NCBI GenBank assembly: GCA_030431075.1
Contig: JAUIJR010000005.1
Span: 1-40,007 of the forward strand
Length of the DNA stretch: 40,007 nt
DNA from: Polyangia bacterium
GTDB lineage: Bacteria > Myxococcota_A > Polyangia > Nannocystales > Nannocystaceae
Direction of reading: 5' to 3'
The position numbers and the translations under genes are program-made. Shown here piece by piece: positions 6,565-16,128 of this stretch (position 1 is the stretch's first letter; each line of letters starts with the position of its first letter). The notes beneath the pieces were generated by a model. It was not told the origin of the DNA, made no database searches, and saw nothing but the letters and a program-made list of their open reading frames with translations.

Positions 6565-9303
6565 ATGGACGCCGCCGCCGCGCTCAGCGTACATAATCTC
6601 GCGTTTTTGGAGGCTCTGCGTGAGGCCTACGAGGCCGACCCGAGCTCCGTCGATCCCGAATGGGTGCCCTTACTCGAGGGCCTCGACGGGCAGACGCCCG
6701 CGTCCACCGTCAGCGTGCCCAGCGACGACAAGTCGCTCGAGCAAGTCGCGCTGCAAACCCGGGTCGACACCCTGATCGACGAGTACCGTTTGCACGGGCA
6801 CCTCGCCGCCCGCATCGATCCCCTCGGTCAGACGCGACGCAAAGCGACGCCCATGCTCGACCCGGCGCACTTCGGCTTGTCCGAGGCGCACTACGAGCGC
6901 GAGTTCAACACCTCGGGCCTCACCGCCGGCCGCACCAGCTTGCGCGAGATCCTGCGACGCTCGCGGGCGACCTACACGCGCCACATCGGCGTCGAGTACT
7001 GGCACCTCCCCGACGCGGGCGAGCGCGCCTGGTTGCAGCAGCGCATGGAGAGCTGCCTCAACGAGGTCATCCCCGACAACCGCGATCAGCTGCACCTGCT
7101 CGAGACCCTCGCCCACGTCGAGGGCGTCGACAAGTTCCTGCACGCCAAGTTCTTGGGGGCAAAGCGCTTCTCGGTCTCGGGGGGCGAGTCGGTCATCTGC
7201 TTGCTCGACCAGCTCATCGAGCGCGCGGGCGACCACGACATCGGCGAGGTCATCTTCGGTATGGCCCACCGCGGCCGCCTCAACGTGCTCATGAACATCA
7301 TGGGCAAGACCCCGGCCGAGGTCTTCAGCGAGTTCGACAACGTCGACGCCGAGGCCTACCTCGGCGCCGGCGACGTCAAGTACCACCTCGGCTACTACCG
7401 CAATCACCAGACCCGCGGCGGCAAGGACCTCTACTTGGCCCTCGCCTTCAACCCCAGCCACCTCGAGGCCATCACCCCGGTGATCCAAGGCCGCGTGCGC
7501 GCCAAGCAAGACCAGCGCCCCGAGCGGGGCTTCGACGCGAGCTTGGGCGTCACCTTGCACGGCGACGCCGCCTTCGCGGGCCAAGGCGTGGTCTCCGAGA
7601 CGCTCAACATGTCGCGCCTGCAAGGCTACGACACGGGCGGCATGATCCGCGTGATCGTCAACAACCAGATCGGCTTCACCACCGATCCCGACGACTCGCG
7701 CTCGGGCACCTACGCCACCGACGTCGCGCACCAGATGCAGGTGCCGATCTTTCACGTCAATGGCGACGACCCCGAAGCCGCCGCCTATGTGGCGCGCCTG
7801 GCCGTCGACTGGCGCCAGCGCTTTCGTCGCGACGTCATCATCGATCTCGTCTGCTACCGGCGCTTTGGCCACAACGAGGGCGACGACCCGACCTTCACGC
7901 AGCCGCAGATGTACGCGGCCATCGACGGGCACCCCTCGGTGCGCACCATCTACCAGCGTCGTCTGGTCGAGCGCGGCACCGTCAGCGAAGAGCAGTGCAG
8001 CGCGATGGACGAGCGCTTCAACGACGAGTTCTCGGACGCGCTCGAGCACTCGCGCAAATCACCGCCCAAGCCGGCCTACTCCCCGATGCACGGGGTGTGG
8101 TCCGAGTACGTCGGCGGCGCCGAAGCCGACGTCCCCGACGTCGACACCTCGGTGTCGGCCGCCGACCTCGATCGCTGGGCCGGCCCCATCACCCACGCCC
8201 CCGAGGACTTCAAGGTTCACCGCAAGGTGAACCGCCTCCTCGGCGAGGTCGAGAAGATGGCGCGCGGCGAGATGCCCCTGAACTGGGCCACGGCCGAGCT
8301 GCTGGCCTATGCGAGCTTGCTCGAGCACGGCGTGCCCGTGCGCATCACCGGCCAAGACTCGCAGCGCGGCACCTTCAGCCATCGCCACGCCGTCTTGACC
8401 GACTGCGAGACGGGCGAGAAGTTCACGCCGCTGCAAAACCTCGGCCCCGGCCAAGGCAGCTTCCAGGTCTACAACAGCCCGCTGTCCGAGTTTTCGGTGC
8501 TCGGCTTCGAGTTCGGCTTCTCGCTGATCTCGCCGCACGCGCTGGTGATCTGGGAGGCGCAGTTCGGCGACTTCGCCAACGGCGCGCAGGTGATCATCGA
8601 TCAGTTCTTGAGCTCGAGCGAAGACAAGTGGAACCGCATCAGCGGTCTCACCATGCTCTTGCCCCACGGCTACGAGGGCCAAGGCCCCGAGCACTCGAGC
8701 GCACGCCTCGAGCGCTTTTTGCAGCTGTGCGCCGAGGACAACATGATCGTGTGCAACCTGACCACGCCGGCGCAGATGTTCCACGTGCTGCGCCGCCAGG
8801 TCTTGCGCAAGTGGCGTAAGCCGCTGGTCATCATGAGCCCCAAGTCCTTGCTGCGCTTTCGGCCCTCCTTCTCGCCGCGCGAGGCCCTGGTCGAGGGGAG
8901 CTTCGAGCGCGTCATCGACGACCCCGAGATCCAAAACGCCGAGGCCGTGACGCGCGTGCTCTTGTGCTCGGGCAAGGTCTACTACGACCTCGACGAGGCC
9001 CGCCGCGAGCGCAAGCGCGAAGACGTGGCCATCGTCCGCGTCGAGCAGCTCTACCCCATGCCGGCCAAACGACTGGGCGAGCTGCGGCAGCGCTACGCCA
9101 ACGCCAACGAGCTCGCCTGGGTGCAAGAAGAGCCCCACAACATGGGTGCTTGGAGCGTGATGCACCGCCCCGTCGAAGACATCTTTGGGCTACGACCGCG
9201 CTACGTCGGTCGCGAAGCCAGCGCCTCTCCGGCCACCGGTGCCGCCGGCGCCCACAAGATCGAGCTCGCCCGACTTCTCGACGAAGCCTTCGGCGCCTTC
9301 TAG
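6565..9303 (+). CDS. sucA: 2-oxoglutarate dehydrogenase E1 component, 912 aa
   Basis: Thiamine-diphosphate-dependent decarboxylase of the TCA-cycle 2-oxoglutarate dehydrogenase complex; it converts 2-oxoglutarate and transfers the succinyl group to lipoyl-E2. ATG at 6565 gives the family N-terminus (SVHNLAFLEALREAYEADP, an E2-binding segment); the frame is open upstream but has no family sequence there. Landmarks include GMAHRGRLNVL at about 232-242, FNPSHLEAI, HGDAAFAGQGV from about 332, NNQIGFTTDP at about 366 and FHVNGDDPEAA for the ThDP/Mg site, then YRRFGHNEGDDP. The C-terminal transketolase-like half contains GQDSQRGTFSHRHAV and a conserved WVQEEPHNMGAW. Length is normal for the family. 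First gene of a sucA-sucB-lpd operon. Confidence 0.97.
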   Translation: MDAAAALSVHNLAFLEALREAYEADPSSVDPEWVPLLEGLDGQTPASTVSVPSDDKSLEQVALQTRVDTLIDEYRLHGHLAARIDPLGQTRRKATPMLDPAHFGLSEAHYEREFNTSGLTAGRTSLREILRRSRATYTRHIGVEYWHLPDAGERAWLQQRMESCLNEVIPDNRDQLHLLETLAHVEGVDKFLHAKFLGAKRFSVSGGESVICLLDQLIERAGDHDIGEVIFGMAHRGRLNVLMNIMGKTPAEVFSEFDNVDAEAYLGAGDVKYHLGYYRNHQTRGGKDLYLALAFNPSHLEAITPVIQGRVRAKQDQRPERGFDASLGVTLHGDAAFAGQGVVSETLNMSRLQGYDTGGMIRVIVNNQIGFTTDPDDSRSGTYATDVAHQMQVPIFHVNGDDPEAAAYVARLAVDWRQRFRRDVIIDLVCYRRFGHNEGDDPTFTQPQMYAAIDGHPSVRTIYQRRLVERGTVSEEQCSAMDERFNDEFSDALEHSRKSPPKPAYSPMHGVWSEYVGGAEADVPDVDTSVSAADLDRWAGPITHAPEDFKVHRKVNRLLGEVEKMARGEMPLNWATAELLAYASLLEHGVPVRITGQDSQRGTFSHRHAVLTDCETGEKFTPLQNLGPGQGSFQVYNSPLSEFSVLGFEFGFSLISPHALVIWEAQFGDFANGAQVIIDQFLSSSEDKWNRISGLTMLLPHGYEGQGPEHSSARLERFLQLCAEDNMIVCNLTTPAQMFHVLRRQVLRKWRKPLVIMSPKSLLRFRPSFSPREALVEGSFERVIDDPEIQNAEAVTRVLLCSGKVYYDLDEARRERKREDVAIVRVEQLYPMPAKRLGELRQRYANANELAWVQEEPHNMGAWSVMHRPVEDIFGLRPRYVGREASASPATGAAGAHKIELARLLDEAFGAF

Positions 9304-9390
9304 TCCGCGGGCGGCCACCGCCGCCTCTCTTTTCGCCTCTCCTCTCGTGGCGCCCACGCGCCGACGACCCCTGCCCTCCCCAGCTCCGCC

Positions 9391-10626
<1,236 letters not shown>

Positions 10627-10654
10627 GACCCCCTTCGACGCTCGGAGAACGACC

Positions 10655-12058
10655 GTGTCCGAACCCTACGATCTCATCGTCATCGGCTCCGGCCCCGGCG
10701 GCTACGTCGCGGCCCTGCGCGCGGCCCAGCTGGGCATGCGCACCGCCTGCATCGAAAAAGACGCCCCCTTGGGCGGCACCTGCCTCAACGTGGGCTGCAT
10801 CCCCTCCAAGGCCCTGCTCGAATCCTCGGAGCGCTTCAGCGAGGTCAGCCACGACCTGAAGCAGCACGGCATCGAGGTCGAGGGCGTGCGTTTCGACCTC
10901 GGCACCATGATGAAGCGCAAGGAGAAGATCGTCTCCCAGCTCACGCGGGGCATCGCCGGTCTGTTCAAGAAAAACGGCATCGACCGCTACGAAGGCCACG
11001 GCAGCTTGGCCGGTCCCGGTCGCGTCGAGGTCCGCGCCGCCGACGGCAGCACGCAGACCCTCGAGGGCGCGAAGATCCTCATCGCCACCGGCTCGACGCC
11101 CTTCATCTTGCCGGGCATCGAGATGGACTACGATCGCGTGGGCACCTCGACCGAGGCCCTGAGCTACCCCGGAGTGCCCGAGCACCTCGTGGTGATCGGC
11201 GCCGGCGTCATCGGCCTCGAGCTCGGCTCGGTCTGGGCCCGCCTCGGCGCCAAGGTCACCGTGCTCGAGTACATGCCCAAGCTGCTGCCCTTTTTGGACG
11301 AGGAGTTCAGCAAGCTCGCGCACAAGCTCTTCAAGCGGCAGGGCCTGGAGTTCCGGCTCGGGGTCAAGGTCACCGGCGCACGCGCCGAAGGCGACGCGGC
11401 CATCGTCGAGTTCGAGGACGAAAACGGCGAGGCCGCCTCGATCACCTGCGACCGCCTCTTGGTCGCCGTCGGCCGCAAGCCCAACACCGAGGGCCTGAAC
11501 ACCGAGAGCGTCGGCCTAAAGCTCGATGGACGCGGTCGCGTCGAGGTCGACGATCACTTCCGCACCAACGTCGAGAACATCTGGGCCATCGGCGACGTGA
11601 TCCGTGGGCCGATGCTCGCGCACAAAGCCGAAGACGAGGGCATCGCCGCCGTCGAGCTGATGGCCGGCTTGCCGGGCCACGTGAACTACGACGCCATCCC
11701 CGGGGTCATCTACACCCACCCCGAGATCGCCAACTTGGGCAAGACGGAGGCCGAGTGCAAGGAGGCGGGAATTCCCGTGCGCACCGGGTCTTTCCCCTTT
11801 GTCGCCAACGGCCGCGCGAAGGCGCTGGCGCAGACCGACGGCATGGTGAAGATCATTGCCCACGCCGAAACGGATCGGATCTTGGGCGCCCAGGTGCTCG
11901 GTCCACGCGCCGGCGCCCTGATCGCCGAGCTCGCGGTTGCGGTGGAGTTCTCGGCCAGCGCCGAAGACATCGCCCGCAGCACCCACGCACACCCGACCTT
12001 GGCGGAGGTGGTCAAAGAGGCCGCGCTTGCCGTCGGGGGTCGCGTGATCCATATGTAG
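10655..12058 (+). CDS. lpd: Dihydrolipoyl dehydrogenase (E3), 467 aa
   Basis: FAD- and NAD-dependent reoxidation of dihydrolipoyl groups on E2. The start is GTG at 10655, with a GGAG ribosome-binding site at 10644-10647, seven bases upstream. The N-terminal FAD motif is GSGPGGYVAA, followed by the redox disulfide Cys43/Cys48 in GGTCLNVGCIPSKAL, the NAD-binding motif GAGVIGLELGSVWARLG, and the second FAD motif IWAIGDVIRGPMLAHKAEDEG. The C-terminal interface has HAHPTLAEVVKEAA, which supplies the His-Glu pair acting on the partner subunit's active site. Length is typical. Third gene of the sucAB-lpd operon, so it probably serves this complex first; it may be shared with pyruvate dehydrogenase or glycine cleavage, which are not seen here. 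Confidence 0.96.
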   Translation: MSEPYDLIVIGSGPGGYVAALRAAQLGMRTACIEKDAPLGGTCLNVGCIPSKALLESSERFSEVSHDLKQHGIEVEGVRFDLGTMMKRKEKIVSQLTRGIAGLFKKNGIDRYEGHGSLAGPGRVEVRAADGSTQTLEGAKILIATGSTPFILPGIEMDYDRVGTSTEALSYPGVPEHLVVIGAGVIGLELGSVWARLGAKVTVLEYMPKLLPFLDEEFSKLAHKLFKRQGLEFRLGVKVTGARAEGDAAIVEFEDENGEAASITCDRLLVAVGRKPNTEGLNTESVGLKLDGRGRVEVDDHFRTNVENIWAIGDVIRGPMLAHKAEDEGIAAVELMAGLPGHVNYDAIPGVIYTHPEIANLGKTEAECKEAGIPVRTGSFPFVANGRAKALAQTDGMVKIIAHAETDRILGAQVLGPRAGALIAELAVAVEFSASAEDIARSTHAHPTLAEVVKEAALAVGGRVIHM

Positions 12059-12071
12059 GCGAGCGCATCCG

Positions 12072-12230
12072 ATGACGACGGCCCCGCCCCCCGAGCCCGA
12101 AGACAACCGCAGCGCCTGGCTGCGGGCCTCCGACTTTCTCGAGACCCGCTTTGGTCAAGGCACGGTGTCCGGGGTGATCTTCTTGATCGGATTTTTGATC
12201 TGGATCGCTTTTTTCGACCCGCTGCGCTGA
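12072..12230 (+). CDS. Small single-span membrane protein, 52 aa
   Basis: ATG at 12072, 13 bases after lpd, and TGA at 12228-12230. The first 30 residues are soluble with a Pro/Glu-rich start (TTAPPPEPEDNRSAW) and a basic/aromatic middle; residues 32-49 (VSGVIFLIGFLIWIAFFD) are a strongly hydrophobic span followed by a short PLR tail. It is small and therefore uncertain, but the close spacing to lpd, the G/C-rich third positions and the sharply defined hydrophobic segment all support it. I do not recognise a family. It may be the last gene of the 2-oxoglutarate dehydrogenase operon. Confidence 0.5.
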   Translation: MTTAPPPEPEDNRSAWLRASDFLETRFGQGTVSGVIFLIGFLIWIAFFDPLR

Positions 12231-12246
12231 GCTAGCGAGCGCTCAG
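12227..12246. terminator. Hairpin formed by two convergent stop codons
   Basis: CTGAGC (12227-12232) and GCTCAG (12241-12246) form a perfect six-base-pair stem with an eight-base loop. The left arm contains the TGA of the small membrane protein gene and the right arm the stop codon of the minus-strand bufferin precursor. No U tract, so termination is inferred. Confidence 0.4.
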
Positions 12247-12536
12247 ACGATCTCGCCGCCCTTTTCGGTGCACTCGGACTCGGGCACCAAGATCCAGCCC
12301 TTGCCTGCGCACTCGTTTTGGCCGCCACACACGTGGGCGCCTTCGACGTCGCAGGCGCTTTGACCCTTGCACTCGTTGATGCCAAAGCACTTCACCTCGG
12401 CCGAGGAGGCCGGCGCGGGCTCGGCCGCGTCGTCGGGGGTGTTGCTCCCCCCGCACTTCTTGTTGCAGCCGGCGATGAACAAGGAGGCCGCCGAGATGGC
12501 GAGAGCTGTGGCGAGTTTGTCCTTCTCGATGCGCAT
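12243..12536 (-). CDS. bufA: BufA2-like bufferin RiPP precursor, predicted lipoprotein, 97 aa
   Basis: A small cysteine-rich exported protein. ATG at 12536 has AAGGA four bases upstream and gives a signal peptide whose hydrophobic core ends in FIAGC, a perfect lipobox with lipidated Cys24; another ATG seven codons upstream (12557) is possible. After a Pro/Ala/Ser linker the core reads VKCFGINECKGQSAC, then HVCGGQNECAGKGW and SECTEKGG. The CFGIN-x-CKG and CxGQNxCxGKGW pattern is that of the BufA2 group of bufferin-type metallophores, RiPPs whose cysteines are modified by a DUF692 enzyme and which bind copper in characterised relatives. Cysteines are at 24, 28, 50, 56, 62, 70, 76 and 89. It is divergent from bufB-bufC, and a possible -10 (TATGGT, 12582-12587) lies upstream. 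Lipidation instead of ordinary signal cleavage would be unusual. Confidence 0.8.
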   Translation of the reverse strand: MRIEKDKLATALAISAASLFIAGCNKKCGGSNTPDDAAEPAPASSAEVKCFGINECKGQSACDVEGAHVCGGQNECAGKGWILVPESECTEKGGEIV

Positions 12537-12658
12537 GTCGTCCTTTGCTTCGCGCACGACCGCCTCGGCCCGCGCGTCGAGACCATAGCGTCGCTCGGCG
12601 CGCGAGGGTTACGCCCGCGCAAAAAAAGTCCCCGCGAAAGCGCGCCTCCTGCTCGGCG

Positions 12659-12664
12659 TAGACT
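12659..12664 (+). promoter_or_regulatory. -10-like hexamer TAGACT before bufB
   Basis: TAGACT, within GTAGACTC, ends six bases before the bufB ATG, implying a leaderless or nearly leaderless transcript. No convincing -35 was seen. The 134-base region 12537-12670 between bufA and bufB must hold both divergent promoters. Confidence 0.4.
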
Positions 12665-12670
12665 CGGCCC

Positions 12671-13552
12671 ATGCCCGGCCCCGCCGACGCAAAGGCCCGC
12701 CAGGCGGCCGAGGCCGCACGGCCGCAGCTCGGGCACGGCGTCGGCCTGCGGGTCGAGCACTACGCGCGGGCACTCGAAGCTCCGCTCGGCGTCGACTGGG
12801 TCGAGGTGATCAGCGAGAATTTCTTCGGCGGCGGCGGTCGTCCGGCCGCGGTGCTCGACGCTGTGCGTCCCCAGATGCCCCTGGTCTTTCACGGCGTCGG
12901 CATGGGCCTGGGCTCGCCCGACCCGCCCAGCGCGGCCTACCTCGAGCAGCTGCGCACCTTGATCGATCGCTGGGCGCCCGCGTGGATCTCCGACCACCTT
13001 TGTTGGACCCGCTTTGGCGGGCACCACGGTCACGACCTTTGGCCCTTGCCCTACACCGAGGAGAGCTTGAGGCGGGTGGTCGAACGCATCGACGCCGTAC
13101 AAGAAGCCCTCGCACGACCGCTGGTGATCGAGAACCTCTCGAGCTACCTCGCCTTTGCCGGCGACGAGATGCCGGAGTGGGAGTTCGTCAGCGCCGTGCT
13201 CCGACGCACGGGCTGCAAGCTCCTTTTGGATCTCAACAACGTGGTGGTGAGCGCGGCCAACCACGGCTTCGCGGCGCGCGACTACCTCGAGGCCATCCCC
13301 CGCGAGGCCGTGTGGCAGTTTCACCTCGCCAATCACAGCGAGCGCGCGGGCTACAAGTTCGACGACCACCGCGGCCCCGTCCCCGACACCGTGTGGTCCT
13401 TGTACCGGCAGGCCCTCGAACGCTTCGGCCGCGTCTCGACCCTGGTCGAGTGGGACGAGGAACTCCCCGCCTGGGAGAGCTTGCGTGCGCAGGCCGAGCG
13501 AGCGCGCGAGATCGAGGCGGCCTTCGTGGAAGCGAGGGAGGTGCAACCGTGA
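12671..13552 (+). CDS. bufB: BufB-like MNIO (DUF692) enzyme, RiPP maturase, 293 aa
   Basis: Multinuclear non-heme iron-dependent oxidase with a TIM-barrel fold; family members modify cysteines in RiPP precursors such as methanobactin and bufferins. The opening [12 protein letters not shown] and [12 protein letters not shown] are typical. Candidate iron ligands along the chain are His74 (LVFHGVG), Asp108 and His109 (SDHLCW), Glu154 (IENLSSY), Asp187 and Asn189 (LDLNN), His198 (ANHGF), His218 (QFHLANH), Asp232, His233 and Asp239 (DDHRGPVPD) and Glu260 (LVEWDEE). This full complement suggests an active enzyme. Length is normal. Its stop overlaps the next start by four bases, and the likely substrate precursor is encoded divergently just upstream. 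Confidence 0.9.
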   Translation: MPGPADAKARQAAEAARPQLGHGVGLRVEHYARALEAPLGVDWVEVISENFFGGGGRPAAVLDAVRPQMPLVFHGVGMGLGSPDPPSAAYLEQLRTLIDRWAPAWISDHLCWTRFGGHHGHDLWPLPYTEESLRRVVERIDAVQEALARPLVIENLSSYLAFAGDEMPEWEFVSAVLRRTGCKLLLDLNNVVVSAANHGFAARDYLEAIPREAVWQFHLANHSERAGYKFDDHRGPVPDTVWSLYRQALERFGRVSTLVEWDEELPAWESLRAQAERAREIEAAFVEAREVQP

Positions 13553-14415
13553 GCGCGTCCCTCGATGAGCTTCAAGCCAGTTTTTGGGCGGCCGTCACCT
13601 GGCCGACCGGGGTCGCCGACTACCGCGCGCAACTCGAGCCCGAAGCCCGGGCACGCTTCGATGCCGCCTTTCGACAGCGCGGCGACGCCGGCCTCGAGCG
13701 CCTCGAGGTCTACGCCGACGCCTACTTTTGGCGCTTGCACGGGGTGCTGGCCGAGAACCATCCGGTGATCGCCTGGTGGCTCGGGTCGGTCCGCTTTCGC
13801 AACCTCGCCACGGACTATGTCTTGGCCCACCCCTCCACGGCCGCGGATCTGCGCCGCTTCAGCGCCTCGATGCCGGCCTTCTTGCGGGCGCGCGCCGACC
13901 CCGACACCGACCCTGACATCGACATCGACACCGACGCCCTCGCCGACATCGCCGACATCGAAGTAGCCGTCGGCGACTTTTTGCACGCCCCGGCGCAGCC
14001 CAGCTTGGACGCCCGCGCCCTGGCTCGCCTCGCGCCGGCCGACTGGCCCGCCTTGCGGCTTCGGCCCAAGGCTACCGTCGCTCTTTTCGCGCCGCGCGTG
14101 GACTACCTCTCGCTGGACGCGGCACGCCGGGCCGGAAGCTCGCCGCCCCCGCGACTGCCGGCGCCCAGGGGTGCCCTGCTCGTGTGGCGGAAAGGACACG
14201 CCGTGCTGCGGCGCCCGCTCGACCCGGCCGAGGCGGGGGCCTTGGGCACGGCCATGGCGGGGGCCACCTTCCTCGAGCTGTGCGAAGCGACGGCGGCCTC
14301 CCTCGACCCGGGCCTCGATCAATCCCTCGACGCGCTCGCGCCCCGGGTGGCCGGCTGGCTGCGACGTTGGGTCGATGACGAGATGATCGTCGACGATCTG
14401 GCCCCCTTCGCCTGA
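13549..14415 (+). CDS. bufC: BufC-like DUF2063 partner protein, 288 aa
   Basis: GTG at 13549 overlaps the bufB stop by four bases (GTGA), so translation is probably coupled. The N-terminal ~115 residues match the DUF2063 domain: LQASFWAAV, then [22 protein letters not shown], then [19 protein letters not shown]. In characterised MNIO systems this partner binds the precursor peptide and presents it to the iron enzyme; the old name of the domain implied DNA binding. Residues 117-129 are an unusual Asp-rich insert ([13 protein letters not shown]) encoded by GAC-rich near-repeats. The C-terminal half is less conserved but contains [13 protein letters not shown], a beta-rich segment usual in this family. 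Confidence 0.88.
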   Translation: MSASLDELQASFWAAVTWPTGVADYRAQLEPEARARFDAAFRQRGDAGLERLEVYADAYFWRLHGVLAENHPVIAWWLGSVRFRNLATDYVLAHPSTAADLRRFSASMPAFLRARADPDTDPDIDIDTDALADIADIEVAVGDFLHAPAQPSLDARALARLAPADWPALRLRPKATVALFAPRVDYLSLDAARRAGSSPPPRLPAPRGALLVWRKGHAVLRRPLDPAEAGALGTAMAGATFLELCEATAASLDPGLDQSLDALAPRVAGWLRRWVDDEMIVDDLAPFA

Positions 14416-14447
14416 GTCCGCCGCTTCGGCCCCTCGCGCGCCGGTGG

Positions 14448-14453
14448 TAGACT
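14448..14453 (+). promoter_or_regulatory. -10-like hexamer TAGACT
   Basis: TAGACT, inside GTAGACTC, lies eleven bases before ATG 14465. It argues against the alternative upstream GTG at 14444, which would lie ahead of the box. The -35 region is weak (TTCGGC at 14425-14430, 17-base spacer). Confidence 0.35.
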
Positions 14454-14464
14454 CCTCGGCAGCG

Positions 14465-16108
14465 ATGACGCGACGCAGCTCGGGAGCGAAGGGTGGCAAA
14501 GGTGGGGAGGGCACGCGGCGCCGGATCGCCGGCTCCGGGACCCGTCGCACCGTCGCCACCAAGGCCACCGAGTCCGGTCTCGCCCTCGACGATCGCCCGC
14601 TGGCCATCGTGCCCATGCGCGACGGCAAGCGACTGTTGGTGGTCTTGCCCTACGAGCTGTGGACGGTCGAGCGCGAGGGCGAAGAGCTTCGCTTCGTGCA
14701 GAACATCGAGCTGCGCAGCGCCCGGCCCAGCGTGAGCGAGGGCGAGGGCGGCAGCTTGTGGATCGGCGGCGACCACCTCTTTCGAGGGCGCGCCTTCGCC
14801 ACCGAGCACGAGAAGTTCGGCTCGAAGCTCGGTGGTTTCGTCGACCATGTCGCCGTCTTGCGTCCGGGCTTGCTCGCGGGCGTGGGCCCGCGCGGCGAGG
14901 TGCTGATCGACACGCAAAAAGAGGCGGTCATCCACCAGCGCAAGTCCAAAGAGGGCACCGCCACATCGGTATGCGCCAGCGCCGACGAGCGGGCGATCTT
15001 TGCCGACCAAAGCGGCGCCGCGTGGGTGATCGATCCGGCGCACCCCGGCGGCTACACGCAGCTTCGCTTCGAGACGCGCAGCGAACACGACCCCCCCGAA
15101 GAGGCCATCGTTCGCGTGCAGGTCGACGGCCGCGGCCGTTGTTTGATCGCCGCGCGCGATGGCGCCGTCGCCTGGACCCGCCCGAGCTTGCGCCGCGAAG
15201 GCGAGGCCTACGCCCCTCTGCCGGCCGGTGAGCGCGCCTGCCTGGCCCTCGATGCGGACCGCTGGTGGATGTACGCCTTGCGTCCGCGCGGTCGCCTGCA
15301 GCGATTCTTGCTCGAGGCCCCGCCGCCCCCCGAGCCCGAGCCTTCGACGGGGCGTGGCCGCCCGGCCCCCGAGCCCCCGGCCCCTCCGGCGCACGAAGAG
15401 CTGCGCTTGTCTCGACCGGCGAGCTGCATGGCCTGCATCGAGACCGAAGAAGGCCCACGCTTGGTCGTGGGCGGGCCGCGCAACGACGGCACCTTGGGTC
15501 GCTTGTGGCTCGAAGATCCGGCCAAGCTCGAGTGGCAGGCGCTGCCCTTGGCCGAGCGACCCACGCGTCCGGCCCCCGCCCCCGAAGAAAAGAGCGCCCC
15601 GAACTTCGCCCAGGTGCGCAACAAGCTCCCGGCCGACGCACCGAACGTGGCCAGCTTGTCGGTCGACGAGGTCATCGGCGGCAAGGTGCATTTTTGGATC
15701 GCCCAAGGCAGCGGTGCGCTGACCGAGCGCGCGCTCGGGCGCGTCGCGGCCGAGGCGCTCTTGCCGGCCGACCTGCTCTTGTTGCCGGCGATGATCCGCC
15801 CCAAGAGCGGCACGGCGCGCCCGGCCCTCTACGTGTGGCCCGGCGTCCCCGACGAGCGCGAGGTCCCGACCCCCGAAGGCCGTTGGTTGTGCTGGGGGGA
15901 CGAGCCGCGCGGATGGATGCGCCTGGACACCCCCGCCATGCGCGAGCAACGGTGGGTGCGCTCGGACTTTTTCCCGATGCAAGTCGCCTTGCTCTCGCGC
16001 CCCGACGCGCCCGGCCGGCGTCCCCCGATCCCCAAGCGCTGGGGCGATCGCGAGGCCTTCGAAGCGATGGCCCGCGAGTGCAAGAAGCTGCTCGAAGTGC
16101 TGTGGTGA
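14465..16108 (+). CDS. Possible beta-propeller protein of unknown function, 547 aa
   Basis: ATG at 14465 starts a basic tail (MTRRSSGAKGGKGGEGTRRR) followed by repeated short beta-strand blocks such as LAIVPMRDGKRLLVVLPYEL, SLWIGGDHLFRGRA, AWVIDPAHPGGYTQLRF and CLIAARDGAVAWTRP. Their spacing of roughly 40-60 residues resembles WD40-like or YVTN-type propellers, but no canonical WD dipeptide repeat is seen. A Pro-rich linker lies near residues 280-310. There is no signal peptide, so it is probably cytoplasmic. It begins 49 bases after bufC, with its own -10-like box, so it may or may not belong to the bufferin locus. Annotated as unknown. Confidence 0.65.
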   Translation: MTRRSSGAKGGKGGEGTRRRIAGSGTRRTVATKATESGLALDDRPLAIVPMRDGKRLLVVLPYELWTVEREGEELRFVQNIELRSARPSVSEGEGGSLWIGGDHLFRGRAFATEHEKFGSKLGGFVDHVAVLRPGLLAGVGPRGEVLIDTQKEAVIHQRKSKEGTATSVCASADERAIFADQSGAAWVIDPAHPGGYTQLRFETRSEHDPPEEAIVRVQVDGRGRCLIAARDGAVAWTRPSLRREGEAYAPLPAGERACLALDADRWWMYALRPRGRLQRFLLEAPPPPEPEPSTGRGRPAPEPPAPPAHEELRLSRPASCMACIETEEGPRLVVGGPRNDGTLGRLWLEDPAKLEWQALPLAERPTRPAPAPEEKSAPNFAQVRNKLPADAPNVASLSVDEVIGGKVHFWIAQGSGALTERALGRVAAEALLPADLLLLPAMIRPKSGTARPALYVWPGVPDEREVPTPEGRWLCWGDEPRGWMRLDTPAMREQRWVRSDFFPMQVALLSRPDAPGRRPPIPKRWGDREAFEAMARECKKLLEVLW

Positions 16109-16113
16109 GGGCG

Positions 16114-16128
16114 GCGCCGATCAGGCGC
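16114..16128. terminator. Small hairpin between convergent genes, followed by TTT
   Basis: GCGCC (16114-16118) and GGCGC (16124-16128) form a five-base-pair stem with loop GATCA, followed by TTT in the plus direction. The loop contains the stop codon of the minus-strand gene. A weak terminator for the beta-propeller-like gene is plausible. Confidence 0.35.
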
